Source of the DNA: Branchiostoma floridae | Lineage: Eukaryota > Chordata > Leptocardii > Amphioxiformes > Branchiostomatidae | NCBI RefSeq assembly: GCF_000003815.2 | Contig: NC_049982.1 | Location: forward strand, 27,199,737 to 27,263,736 | Reading direction: 5' to 3' | DNA length: 64,000 nt | Part shown: positions 54,701 through 64,000 of the stretch, one piece after another | Layout: each line of letters begins with the position of its first letter | Numbering within the stretch: position 1 is the stretch's first letter | The notes under the pieces: model-generated | Databases searched by the model: none | What the model was told of the DNA's origin: nothing | Seen by the model: the letters and a program-made list of their open reading frames with translations, nothing else | Translations under genes and position numbers: made by a program

Positions 54701-56788
54701 ATGCCCACAGGTAGGTACACCCATCCGCACCTGTCCGGTAGCCTGGGTACCTCATCCCCGCCGCTTCACACGTGGCTTTCACGTTAGCATTGGTCATCTG
54801 TCCTGTCGCACGAATCTTCCAAAAGGACCAGGTGTCAATCGTGGCCAGGTACACCTGTTGGCCTGAAAAGAGCGAGACATCTTGTTATGACCAGATAGCA
54901 CATGTATTATTTAGATGACGGTTAGGCCACACCGACTTCATCTTTAATATGGATGACATCCTCTGGAGACTCCAAAACTAACGCTCACGGGTGAAAAAAA
55001 TGAAGAAGAAAAAAAAACAGCAAAAATAAAAAGTGCTGCTAAACCACAGGACTAAACATCCAAACCATTTTCCCCAGGGTTTGTTTGTCTTATGTTCACC
55101 TCCAGTCAGACTGTGCGAGACAATCGTCGCCATTTCAATCATGTTTGTATTGGCATTCTTGTTTAAATAGGGAGCAAGATAGCCTATGTCGCAGACTTCG
55201 AGCGGACTGGCTTTTTTTCAGGGGGCGTGGCCTCTGGTTCGCGATTTTCAACATTGGCTAGCCGGGAAAGGGAGTTTGCCGTGGAAAGGATTTTACTCGA
55301 TCTCGAAGCCTGCGCGCAACGAGCTATGCACGCAACCGCTCAAGGCAAGGTTACACTTTGAGCAAAAGTGCGGGTGACGTGCGTTGAGACGTGCACCCTC
55401 CCTGCTCTTGCCATTTCTTCCCCACGTTTTCAGAAAAAAATATGGCGGACGTGGCCTCCAAAAAGCACGACAAATAACACTTACGACGGGTTGGGCCCTT
55501 AGCGTTGAATTAAGTAGACGATATATATCAAATAATCTCAAAAATAGGGACTAAGACAGTGACTCCACAGAAGGTAATAAGTCCTCACTTCTGTGTTGAT
55601 ATATTTTTCAATCGGGTTGCGGTGTAACAACACAGATATCTGTCTATCATTCAGAACGAAAATATCATTTTACATTAAGGTATTGATGTGTTTTAACATT
55701 TTAACAAATGACTATCGCACAGTGGCATAAATAGTTATTTTAACTAACTTTGTACTCATTACATTGAAGCGAAATGTTGATTTAACATAATCAAATGAAT
55801 ACCAAATCATTCGAAAAAATGTAAGTCTACATGAGAATATCGATGCTTTTAAAATATTTTAACAAACGTTTTGACATACATTGAAGCGAAGTATTGATTG
55901 AAAGTAATTGAATGAACACTAAAGAAACATAGTCGTCACTCCTCTACCACGAGCACTGAATAGCGATTTGATTTAGGAACGGAGGTAGCCTGCCACTAGC
56001 ACAAAATGAAACGGTTCAACTGTAGTTTTCACGGCTTACGTGTAAGTTTGGCTTGGCATCTTCGGACGCGAATATCTTTTACGTAATTGCATGATTACAG
56101 ATTAACGAATCCTAGGAACAACAGCGGGAGGAGAACATTTACTTATAGATCGGTAAAGATGTGGAATTTGCTACCTAGAGATTTCAAGATTGTCTCTGAT
56201 ACGCGATTGTTTAAGAGAATGATCATGACAGACTAATTCTACGGATTGTAGGATGGTTTTTAGTGTAACGCTAGTTCACCTTTATCCGCATGATAACCTA
56301 TATCCGTTGCTTTTAAAAACATTTCATTTAGGAATACCAAGTCGACGGACAGAGGCTTCAAACTGCAAAATAAAACCATGCATTGTAGACCATTGTAAGT
56401 CGACTTGATATCCCTACGTAGTATCCTGTTCTCAAACACAACGGATAAAGGTTACCCGGCGTATAAAGGTGAACTCTATGTGCCCTCTGACCTCACTCGT
56501 GGTTTTAGACTTGATGTATGTATTTTTATGCAAGTCTGATCTGTATCTGATAGTATGTTATTGTATCTGTTAATGTATTTATATATACACTATGTGTTTT
56601 TATTGTATGAGCCCTGGAAGATTAGCTCAATCTGAGCTAAAAGGCATCTAAATAAACTCAATAAACTCAGTATAATTAATACTTTGGCATCGATTCCGGA
56701 CGAAATGCTGGTACAAAATGTACTCACCGACTGAAGCGGAGGGCAGGGTGCCTACTGCCGCGAGGAGGAACAGAAACTTCCACATCAT
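48738..56788 (-). CDS. Secreted mosaic protein: Cys-rich, EGF and C-type lectin domains
   Basis: An extracellular protein of about 479 aa; function and orthologue not recognised. Minus-strand exons are 56728-56788, 54476-54862, 53860-53949, 53566-53679, 51932-52156, 51239-51370, 50225-50344, 49537-49650, 49200-49277 and 48738-48856. Every intron is phase 1, the hallmark of shuffled extracellular modules. Order of domains: signal peptide ([18 protein letters not shown], aa 1-18); a 129-aa module with seven Cys beginning [16 protein letters not shown] (150-179); calcium-type EGF starting DIDEC (180-217); C-type lectin fold over two exons (218-336); EGF (337-376); DIDEC EGF (377-414); and two short Cys motifs of shared spacing (415-479). 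The lectin domain keeps structural Cys and WLAF but lacks recognisable EPN/QPD and WND sugar motifs. The last two exons are less certain, since exon 9 also reads into TAA if its GTGAGT donor is not used. Confidence 0.85.
49283..49390. repeat. ATG/ATA trinucleotide microsatellite at a splice acceptor
   Basis: (GAT)n and (AAT)n mixture. On the minus strand it forms the intron end just before exon 9: the acceptor ATACAG at 49278-49283 is preceded directly by the repeat rather than by an ordinary pyrimidine tract. Confidence 0.9.
50345..50625 (-). repeat. 5S rRNA-derived SINE-like repeat
   Basis: The minus strand at 50497-50610 reads like the 3' two thirds of 5S rRNA: CCCGATC, then CGATCTCGGAAGTTAAGCA, CTGGTTA, a short insertion, CTTGGATGGGAGACC and GATGCTGTAGT. 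A body with GAGGGACGTAAAACGGGGG and CTCATTACTCAACACAATGGG follows, then a (TAA/TGA)n tail near 50349-50366. 5S-headed SINEs are known in vertebrates. It lies in intron 6 of the mosaic gene, and its tail abuts exon 7. Confidence 0.82.
50640..50890 (-). repeat. tRNA-derived SINE-like repeat
   Basis: The minus strand begins with a Leu/Ser-type tRNA-like head: GGCCGAGTGTGTAG (box A), GCATTCGGTAGGTC, then GAGTTCGATCCCCGG (box B, plus-strand position about 50822-50836). A non-tRNA body (TGCTTGGCATTCAGCATTTG...) follows and runs into the 5S-like repeat. The two may be separate insertions or one composite unit. Confidence 0.75.
52281..52810. mobile_element. TIR element in intron 4 of the mosaic gene
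   Basis: GCCGATGAAGGTGGCGCTGT with AGCAGCAAGAATGCCGCCCC at the left returns inverted at the right (GGGACGGCATTTTTGCTGCT, GCAGCGCCACCTACATCGGC). Near the right end a second hairpin has CCCAAACGTGGCTCAG (52707-52722) against CTGAGCCACGTTTGGG (52758-52773). No coding content. Confidence 0.78.
52852..52881 (+). ncRNA. Hammerhead-ribozyme-like motif, Penelope-type relic
   Basis: CTGATGA, a short stem-loop (GTGTCT-GAC-AGACAT) and GAAAC occur in hammerhead order, followed by GTTGG. Penelope-like retroelements carry such minimal hammerheads in their terminal repeats. No reverse transcriptase was found nearby, so this would be a terminal relic. Confidence 0.5.
53967..54194. mobile_element. TAACGCTAG-family MITE in intron 2 of the mosaic gene
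   Basis: TAACACTAGTTCACCTTTAT at the left, GGATAAAGGTGAACTAGCGTTA at the right. Near full length, with the right inner motif (GGATATAGGTTA) present twice as in the 43695 copy. Confidence 0.9.
54948..55000. repeat. ATGGATGACATC-family end fragment
   Basis: AATATGGATGACATCCTCTG and GAGACTCCAAAACTAACGC match the left end of the 41771-42306 family; no opposite end was found. Confidence 0.5.
55690..55925. repeat. Two diverged direct copies of an AT-rich unit
   Basis: TTTTAACAAATG...ACATTGAAGCGAAATGTTGATT (55700-55785) recurs as TTTTAACAAACG...ACATTGAAGCGAAGTATTGATT (55855-55900). Confidence 0.65.
56098..56237 (+). pseudogene. 3' end of a non-LTR retrotransposon reverse transcriptase
   Basis: The frame reads [20 protein letters not shown] followed by ...[11 protein letters not shown] and a stop. 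This is the conserved tail (F-x-x-R-x-x-x-x-W-N-x-L-P) of CR1/L2/Jockey-type ORF2. It is a 5'-truncated fragment in intron 1 of the mosaic gene, on the opposite strand. Confidence 0.8.
56238..56675 (+). mobile_element. LINE 3' UTR interrupted by a MITE
   Basis: Downstream of the reverse-transcriptase stop, 3' UTR-like sequence continues across a TAACGCTAG MITE (56266-56476). It ends with AAAAGGCATCTAAATAAACTC-type sequence and tandem AATAAACTC repeats (56650-56670), typical of CR1/L2-like 3' ends. The MITE is therefore younger than the LINE. Confidence 0.7.
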
Positions 56789-57029
56789 TGCCGTCTGTTA
56801 TGTCAGTCTCGACTGCCTGGACAGAGTTCTGGTTACAACAGTATAGACCAAGTCTGTGTGACGCCGGCCAGCAATGTAGGGTGGACCGTATAGAAGAGCG
56901 ACTAAACCAGGCTAGTTTAGTATACCGGTAGTTCTGGGTGACGAACGGCGCATTAATTATTGTAGGTCAGAGTTGACAGGCGCCGAATCAACGTTGTTGA
57001 CTTGACAACTTCGAGATGTTGCAAAGTTT

Positions 57030-57255
57030 TGATTAAAAATGCCTCCGCTTACTTGTGTTGCGATGGGACCTGGACGATAATAGCTTGGAAGAAAAAATGC
57101 CTCAGTTTACTTGTGTTGCCATGGGACCTGGACGATAATAGCTTGGAAGAAAAAATGCCTCAGTTTACGTGTGTTACCATGGGACCTGGCCGACAATAGC
57201 TTGGAAGAAAAAATGCCTCAGTTTACGTGTGTTGCCATGATACCTGGGCGGTAAC
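57030..57255. repeat. 58-bp tandem repeat, about 3.5 copies
   Basis: AATAGCTTGGAAGAAAAAAT recurs at 57079, 57137 and 57195. A single diverged unit with its left flank (CCGAATCAACGTTGTTGAC) reappears at 58160-58265. Confidence 0.9.
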
Positions 57256-57984
57256 AGGTTGGATGTGTAGTAGAGTAGTAGTAGTAGACTGGTTTGTTAA
57301 GCAAGCGTATATACGCATAACAGGCCTCCAAGCAGTCTGGAAGGATGAATAGCGAGGACATTATAATAGTGTATCATGCAAATGGAAAACTTTGTGAATG
57401 ACGTTAAAACAATGGATCAATGTTAAAATCATAACAATAGTTTCTAGTTGAAATACAATTTTGGAGGAAGTATTACGAATTTGTTGTGTTGACCTTAAGA
57501 TATTGAAAGAATTCTGCTATTCACAGGCTTAGAATTTACATAGACTTTAAAAACTTAAACAAGACAAATTTGTAAAAGCAAGTTCGTAGGTAACCATGAA
57601 GAGGCAATAATAGGAAAAGTGTAATAGTGTCAGTGAGGAGTAAAGTTCAGCTTGAGTTCATTAAGCGTTTCCACAATGGCCGGGATGGCGCTTTTCTTGT
57701 AGCAGAGAGTGCGGGGACGGAGTGTTGTTAACGTGACGGACGACGTATTGTTGAATAAAAGAAGACCTTTATTGTACAGTTTTGCCCAGCCTAGCTTAGT
57801 ACAGGTCACAACGAGCAACATATATACATATAAAAGTATCACAAGTCTAGTCTAACACAAACGTTTGGCTTCTTCTCGCTTCTTGGTAATGGTGAAAATG
57901 TAGGACTGTATGGGTTTAGCTATTGTCGGTTTGTCAAAACGCATGAAAAATATAAACATGTGTCTAAAATGGGGGAATCTACTT

Positions 57985-58165
57985 TCTATATATTACTAAA
58001 TAGAGTATTTCTATCATTGACATACATATCGCAATCAACAGTGAAGTGCACTTCATCTTCTACCATGTTTGAGGTACAAAATTGGCAGACTCTTTGTTCT
58101 AGAGGAGTGCGGTTGTGCCTTCCTGATTCAATTCGCAGTCTGTGGCAACTGATTCTTAGTTTAGG
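57985..58165 (-). pseudogene. LINE reverse-transcriptase C-terminal fragment
   Basis: The minus strand reads RLRIESGRHNRTPLEQRVC, then QFCTSNMVEDEVHFTVDCD and MYVNDRNTLFSN before a stop. The C-x-x-C...H-F-x-x-x-C arrangement with E-D-E-x-H-F is the usual zinc-knuckle-like tail of several LINE ORF2 proteins. No catalytic domain adjoins it. Confidence 0.75.
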
Positions 58166-58908
58166 TCAGAGTTCATGACAGGCACCGAATCAACGTTGTT
58201 GACATGAGAACGTCGATATGTTTACTTGTGTTGCCAAGAGACCTGGATGGTAATAGGTTGGATGTGTGGAGACGGGGGCGTTCAACAAAAGTGTGACCGG
58301 CAAGCGCTGGTTACTAGGGACTGAAGGCACGGGAAGGGGTATTAGACATACTAAAGCCCACCACACGCATACAAAGTTGTATGCGCAATGTATGGATATA
58401 AAGGAGACAAAAGTGTCAGGATGAGGCGGAGTGTAACGCTTTTTCGAAAGCTTGTAGTGCAATGCGGCTTCGTCATCGTCAGATACGCGCTAAAAGGTGC
58501 CCTCTCACTGCATTTGGGGCCAGCTTGCGGCACCGCCGGGTTTGTTCACTGCGGCACTATTTTGTTATTTTCGCGATTTGTAACGAGTTAGATATTGCGT
58601 AATACGTAAATTATCACTTAGAAGACAACAAAATACACAAAACGGGAAGAAAATTCGGTCTTTATCTCTGAAATTCGTTGAGTATTTTTCGAACCCCGCA
58701 GTGCCGCACCAGTACCACAGGCAGTGAGAAAGGAAACGAAAAATAGAAATGTGCAAGTAAAAAAATATGCACAAATTATGCCCACGACTATTCTCTTGAC
58801 GTCTTATGTAGTTTGGTGCCTTTTATATCATACTTTTCGTTTCCGAAAGCTGCCCGTCCTGGCGGAGGTTTGGAAATGTGACGTAGGCCTTACTCGTCTC
58901 TAATTAAA

Positions 58909-59096
58909 GCCTCCATTACAGGCTCTCTGGGGCCTTTTTGGGTTCATAATACACTTTTGCTGGTCATTTTTTTTGTACTAGGTCGCTGATTGCCGGCCGT
59001 CGCTGATTACTGGCGATCAGCGACACAGTAAAAAAGAAATGACCAATAAAAGTGTATTTTGAACAAAAAAGGCCACAGAGAGCCTGTTATGGAGGC
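58909..59096. mobile_element. 188-bp MITE with about 66-bp inverted repeats
   Basis: GCCTCCATTACAGGCTCTCT at the left and AGAGAGCCTGTTATGGAGGC at the right continue inwards as inverted arms (CACTTTTGCTGGTCATTT / AAATGACCAATAAAAGTG). The short centre holds GTCGCTGATT twice and the inverted GATCAGCGAC. The whole element can fold into one hairpin. Confidence 0.88.
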
Positions 59097-59484
59097 TATC
59101 TGAGTAAAGCACTATATCTTAAACATGTGGCGGGAGGACATTAGATATAAACCTATCTACTGACCCGTACTACCCCTACTGCCTGGATTACTCCCAACAA
59201 GTCCTGTCACCAGGCGACAGGAGGAGGGATGATGGACTGTGGACTCGTGACGTCAGTGTATCTCGTTTATGTTGCTTCGATACGACTAACTAATCTTCCA
59301 GGGTTTAGAATAGACGTACTGACGTATCAACCACGTTTGACTGGCCAGACTACGACAAAAAGATTCACGAATATTATTAGAAATCGGATGGATTTCACGA
59401 GTTCTTATGAATGCTAAGACACCAAGCTTAGGCACCAAGCCTGATTAAATCTAGGTTATGGTGTTATGCCACAATCATGAAGAA

Positions 59485-59595
59485 CTTGGGATGTCCCTGT
59501 AGCTCAACTGGTAGCAGCCTCACAGTTTAGCTCAACTGATTCCAATTGGTTGGTAACTGGGAGACCCCATTTCAATCCTGGGTATTCATCAGGAT
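59485..59595 (+). repeat. tRNA-derived SINE-like head
   Basis: Box-A-like GTAGCTCAACTGGTAGCAG and box-B-like ATTTCAATCCTGGG, with GGGAGACCCC before box B. A related box A occurs in reverse at 45560-45600. The body after 59600 was not matched. Confidence 0.65.
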
Positions 59596-60107
59596 AGCCA
59601 TCAAAATTTTAGTAATTTTCAGCCATAAATTGTTGGATTTTAGAGGGTCTCTGAGGGGGGTCCCAGAACGCCAAAACGAAAAATAGCTGGAGGGTTTTAA
59701 CTATATGGCTGTTCATAGTTCCACATACCTATCACATATACAAAGTATGAGCCGATTTGGCCGACCCCCATCTTCCGACCTCTGCCTGGTTTTGCTGGTT
59801 TTCTCGTGCAAACTCATAATGAGTCAAAATTTTTTGCTGTGACTTTCTAGTCGTCCACAAAGACGCATGGATTTTTCAGAGCGCGCACTGGGTCGATGGC
59901 ACGGTCCACTCTGTTAAGCGAGAATCATGGTCATCTATGACGTCAGCTTTATGGCTGATTGGACGCATGTACTCGAAAGCAGGTATCTTCTCTCTGTGTA
60001 GACTAGACATAGATAAAGGATTGAGTAAGAGTAAGCAATGGTACACTAGCAGGGATGATAAAGTTCTTTGCACGTATTCCAACCCCCTTAAGATGTTTAT
60101 TTCAAGT

Positions 60108-60144
60108 CGACGTTTCGGTGACCACCCCTCACCTTCCTCGGGGT
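60108..60144 (-). ncRNA. Second hammerhead-like/Penelope terminal motif
   Basis: The minus strand reads CCGAGGAAGG, a GTGAGGGG-TGGTCAC stem and CGAAACGTCGAC, the degenerate hammerhead layout common in Penelope-like terminal repeats. The CUGAUGA core is altered (CGAGGAA), so self-cleavage is unlikely. Confidence 0.4.
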
Positions 60145-60852
60145 ATTTGACAATACTAACAGGTTTTCATTCGCACTGTAGCTAGGAGTCGAATGGACTA
60201 CCTATCTATGTACATATCTTAATACTTTGCGTTTGGGACAGCATTTGTTAGCAGCGACACCTTGCTGCAGTACGAAATAGAACCAGTCAGTATAAAACGA
60301 CTTGGTGTAATCCGCATCAGTCTAGGTACCAGCTGGACAGCGGGTTGAATCGCCTGCTGACCGAAGCCGTATACCCGTAAACAAGCAGAGCAAATCACAG
60401 CCCACCATAAAAAAGAAAAACAAGTAGAAATAATCATTACAATCATCACATGTGTCAATATTCATGAAGCTGAGCTGAGACAATCAACACCTCCAGAAAC
60501 ATATGAATAATCTAATTTTGTTTGTCACATTGTTACGGAAAAGCTATCCAGTGTTCACAGCGAACAGGCACAATTGCAACGAGAGAGCTGAAGAAAACTA
60601 CTTCAGGACTAGTCGACTGGCTACCCCGGAAAGCACCGACTGAATTCGAAGATACCGTGACCAGCTTAAGAGGTAAGCTTGTATGATACATGTATAAGTG
60701 ATACACGACCACAAACGGGGGGCATTCGCGGGGTAGCCGTGCATGCGTCATGCAAAATTCTACCACGAATGTGACCACGCCCATACTGTAAGTTCGTTTA
60801 GATTTGAGGCACTTAAATTTAGCGACATGGGATATCAAATCGACAGTTTGCA

Positions 60853-60935
60853 ATACTGTAAATGCAGAAATGCTCGCGGTGGATTAATGTTCGCGGTTGA
60901 CCACTTCACCGCGAACTTAAAACTAGCTGATGAAA
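60853..60935. repeat. TACTGTAAATGC-family MITE, one end
   Basis: TACTGTAAATGCAGAAATGC then TCGCGGTGGATTAATGTTCG and GACCACTTCACCGCGAACTT match the inverted right end of 33569-33777; the other end is missing. Confidence 0.7.
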
Positions 60936-62371
60936 TGACAAGTAACAAAATCGAAGCCTGTGTTAACGGCTGTAATGAATTCATGATAACTTAGAATACT
61001 ATGGAAATTGCACAATTTATATTAACGTATGGTATACAGGTGGGTCTAGTATGTGTTGAGCTCATAACAATTCAGGTTCAAAATGAACGGCCATATTAAC
61101 CTTCCTTGACTGAAGAGAATATCAAGCATTTAGTTGTTTTTTCTTGAAAACAAAGAGGTAAAGGCTTCTATGAATTGCTAATGCAGAAATCTTCTCTGAA
61201 ATTACAGGATAAAATTTTATTATCGCCACTTATTGCGTTCAGGTGTCTGCAATGTATTCATTTTCCCCGTTGCTATAGAATTTCTTTTGAATTGAATCAT
61301 TAATTTTCAAAGAAAGACTTATAATGTTTGTGAAACCATTACGATATATCATAAAAAGCCAACATTTTCTATTACTGAGAATACTGTCTTTAAATCGGAG
61401 GGGTCTAAATAACGTCACATATGAAAGTAAGGACAGTCAGTAAAAAATCTTTTAGCAAAAAAATTGCAAAACATTAAAATTCAAACAGAACTGCGCGAAA
61501 AGCAGACATTAAAGCACACGTTAAAGGTGCGTTTTCATGAAATTATGCTTAACGTAAGCCAGAAGTTCATTCAACGAACCATATTTAGTATGAAGATGAT
61601 AAGTGACAATAATGTAAAACTTGAACTATACAAAATTGTTTTGTGTCTATGTGTCCAGATGCATCTATTGTTCATGTAAGAACAATACCGAGTCCAGTTA
61701 CTGTTTCCCTGCAAATCTGCACCACATTGAGTGAGAAATGAATACTCATCAACGTCGCTATGCAAATTAACAGACCCAGACTGATTCAAAACTGTTTGTC
61801 ACGCAAGACATGTATTAAGTAACAGCTGGTAAGAACAACTTTACCAGTCACGTATGAATTTAATTCATAAAACTTTTCACTGATTTCATTGTATGCTGGG
61901 AGACGCGGGGCACTATGGGTAACGCAGAATACAATTATAGCAAGACGTACATGCGTGCAGTGCATGTGCATTCATATATAACGTCCAGCAGTAAGATTCA
62001 TATGAAAATGTATACGTTTTTTTTCCACTTATTTTTTCTATTGCAGTAGTGTCTGATGGTACTCCGCATATCCAAAACGCATTTTTTGCTTTGATATTAG
62101 AGACAAATTACATTGAAATATCGGCACATGATCTGAAAAAAATATTTGTTTACTATCTTTTTGGACTTTTGGCCTTAGCGGCCATGTGTGGCGTATGCTA
62201 AAACTCTTACTCCTGCTTTCTCCAAAGGTACCCCCTTGTTTCCCCTCTAAATGAAACGCGAGACTCCTATTGTTCCCTTTTTTCAAAGGTAGAAATCAAT
62301 TTTAATTGGCTGCCAGGAAAATATGATCACACGAAATACAAATTGAAAAAAATACACCATAGTCTGTGATA

Positions 62372-62470
62372 GGGGTGGGTACCGGTACAGAAAATTCAGG
62401 TACAGGTATGGTTCAGGTCCAGGTCCGGACCTGGACGTTAACCTGGACCTAATTATCTGCGAAAACTTAT
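62372..62470. repeat. Repeat with a 20-bp perfect palindrome
   Basis: Starts GGTGGGTACCGGTACAGAAA, a phrase related to 16680-16730. It contains GTCCAGGTCCGGACCTGGAC (62417-62436), which equals its own reverse complement, and then another AACCTGGACCT. Confidence 0.6.
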
Positions 62471-62849
62471 GAATGGACGATAATCAAAACAATGGTCCGT
62501 TTCGCTACAAAGGATTCGGTTTGATGGAGTATCTGACTTCCATTGGCGTTTTAAAATTCTATTTTCATGTAAACAACCCTAACTGCCAGTTTTAGACCAT
62601 GTTTAACCGTAGAAGCTTGGTAACATGACTATCAAACTCTCCTCTACTTCGCTCTTGTTCTTTTCTAGGACCTGCAAGCCCTAAAATACGTTAACGCCGA
62701 TATAATCTGCTCATTTTCGAATCGGCCCAACATCCGGTCACTGATTTTTCAGGTCCGGTCCAACAAGAAAAAAGCTGGTATTGTACCCTTACACTGTTCT
62801 GTGATTACCATGTTTTATTCCTTCTCCTTGTTTCTTATGACAGGACAAC

Positions 62850-64000
62850 ATGGGAAGAAAGCTTCGGCACATGCTGATATTTCTTCTCATCATGATGAAG
62901 GAACCCAACATGCCAGAAGCTGGCTGCACATGTTTATCATTCGAAAAATGCGAATGCAAAAGTCTGGGCCTCAACAGATTCCCTCAGAACCTCCCCAAAT
63001 TCACCAACCACCTAGACTTGAAAGATAACTGCATACGTAGTATTCCATCACTTTCAAATCTACCTAGTCTAAAAAATTTGATCATTGAAGGCAACTTATT
63101 GAGTAACATCAATCTAGGTACATTCTCAAATCACTCCCAGCTTGCGTATTTGAACCTTGGCCTGAACAAAATAACCAGCATTCGAGCTAGTGTTTTCTCA
63201 AATTTACCCCAGCTCATGCGACTGTACCTGCACTGTAACAAGATAAGCAGCATTCAGGCAAGTGCTTTCACTAATCTACCCAAGCTCGAGTCTTTGGATC
63301 TGTCCTGCAACCAGCTAACTCACATCCAATCAGGTACATTCGTAGGTCTGCCCGAGCTTCAACATCTGCGCCTGCACTCTAACAACATAAGTATAGTTCA
63401 GTCTGAAGCGTTCTCAAATCTACCCCAGCTTCACACTTTAGACCTTAAATCCAACAACATGAGTGTAGTTCAGGCTGCTTCATTCTCGAATATTCCAAAG
63501 CTAACTCTTTTGTATCTGGACAAGAACCAGATAACTGACATCCAGTCTGGTTCATTTTCAAATCTACCCAACCTCCAATACTTGCACTTGGAGTCAAACA
63601 AGATATCCTCCCTTCCTCTATCAGTTTATAATGTTTTAGCATCGGAATCCATTTTTGAGTTGTGTATTGACAACAACCCCTGGCAGTGTGACTGTAGGAT
63701 GGTTCCCTTTTGGCAAAATCAGCTCAACTCATTCATAATATGTTCCCAACCTCCTGAACACTCTGGACGGCACCTTCTACTAATAGATCGCAAAGATCTG
63801 ATTTGTAAAGACCAAATAAAATCAACAACAGTCACGTCCAATAGTCACGCCCCATTCAGTTCATCCCCAGTGACAACGTATTCTCCATATGGCAATACTG
63901 TAAGCAATACTGTAAGCAATACTGGCCCAACAGTGCATAATACTGTAAACTCCAAATTTGCCACCATGTCTGATGATACACAATCGCAAAGTGCTACCAA
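62850..64000 (+). CDS. Leucine-rich-repeat extracellular protein, 3' incomplete
   Basis: An open frame of 383 codons runs off the window edge. A 3' splice site (TTCTTATGACAG) at 62843 suggests an upstream untranslated exon. Order: hydrophobic leader (HMLIFLLIMM); an LRRNT-like Cys cluster (C-T-C-x6-C-x-C); about nine LRRs of 22-26 aa with the consensus LxLxxNxIxxIxxxxFxNLPxL; an LRRCT cap starting NNPWQCDC with later Cys; then a Ser/Thr/Asn-rich stalk. This is the ectodomain layout of many LRR receptors and of secreted variable-lymphocyte-receptor-like proteins. Whether a transmembrane segment, Ig, TIR or GPI signal follows lies outside the window. No introns interrupt the LRRs. Confidence 0.92.
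   Translation, partial: MGRKLRHMLIFLLIMMKEPNMPEAGCTCLSFEKCECKSLGLNRFPQNLPKFTNHLDLKDNCIRSIPSLSNLPSLKNLIIEGNLLSNINLGTFSNHSQLAYLNLGLNKITSIRASVFSNLPQLMRLYLHCNKISSIQASAFTNLPKLESLDLSCNQLTHIQSGTFVGLPELQHLRLHSNNISIVQSEAFSNLPQLHTLDLKSNNMSVVQAASFSNIPKLTLLYLDKNQITDIQSGSFSNLPNLQYLHLESNKISSLPLSVYNVLASESIFELCIDNNPWQCDCRMVPFWQNQLNSFIICSQPPEHSGRHLLLIDRKDLICKDQIKSTTVTSNSHAPFSSSPVTTYSPYGNTVSNTVSNTGPTVHNTVNSKFATMSDDTQSQSAT
63890..63955 (+). repeat. Short coding tandem repeat in the LRR stalk
   Basis: AATACTGTAAGC repeats two to three times with diverged neighbours, encoding N-T-V-S units in the Ser/Thr-rich stalk. 12-bp units keep the frame, so stalk length may vary. Confidence 0.75.

Larger units (their letters stand above)
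59600..62370. other. Intergenic region before the LRR gene
   Basis: No gene recognised. It holds scattered repeats (60108-60144, 60220-60300, 60853-60935) and then about 1.4 kb of AT-rich DNA (60940-62370) in which I see nothing. Confidence 0.55.

Overview
The window looks like nuclear DNA from a cephalochordate (amphioxus, Branchiostoma-like). This rests on intron-rich animal genes with deuterostome orthologues, a secreted protein with a Cys-rich module of a type I associate with lancelets, and dense TIR/MITE families (notably one beginning TAACGCTAGTTCACC) that I associate from memory with lancelet genomes. The genus is an inference and no database was searched. There is one 100-N gap at 1683-1782.

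Layout. 1-8100 is repeat-rich: two direct copies of a 1.0-1.4 kb repeat flank a 2.5 kb minisatellite with a 65-bp period. 8194-11134 (+) is a five-finger C2H2 zinc-finger gene in five coding exons. 14501-27611 (-) is a complete MMS19 gene of 11 coding exons and about 1026 aa. A small + strand transcription-unit candidate (about 25.5-26.75 kb) sits inside its first intron. 28635-35118 (+) is a complete MFSD13A/TMEM180-type major-facilitator gene of about 496 aa, whose 5' UTR exon ends at 28014, head-to-head with MMS19. 37534-45757 (-) is a monoglyceride-lipase (MGLL-type) gene of eight exons and about 297 aa, whose exon 7 lies in an exact-looking 1533-bp tandem duplication. 48738-56788 (-) is a secreted mosaic protein: signal peptide, Cys-rich module, EGFs, a degenerate C-type lectin domain, EGFs and two small Cys motifs, with all nine introns in phase 1. 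62850 to the window end (+) is an incomplete leucine-rich-repeat protein.

The genes do not form one pathway. MMS19 acts in cytosolic Fe-S delivery, MFSD13A is an orphan membrane transporter-like protein, MGLL hydrolyses monoacylglycerols, and the mosaic and LRR proteins are extracellular or cell-surface. Introns and spacers hold at least a dozen TIR elements, tRNA- and 5S-derived SINEs, LINE fragments, Penelope-type hammerhead-like motifs, tandem arrays and long perfect palindromes. Several insertions can be dated relative to each other because an empty site or a nested insertion is also present. All gene models were assembled by hand from splice signals, phase continuity and remembered family sequence, without transcript evidence.
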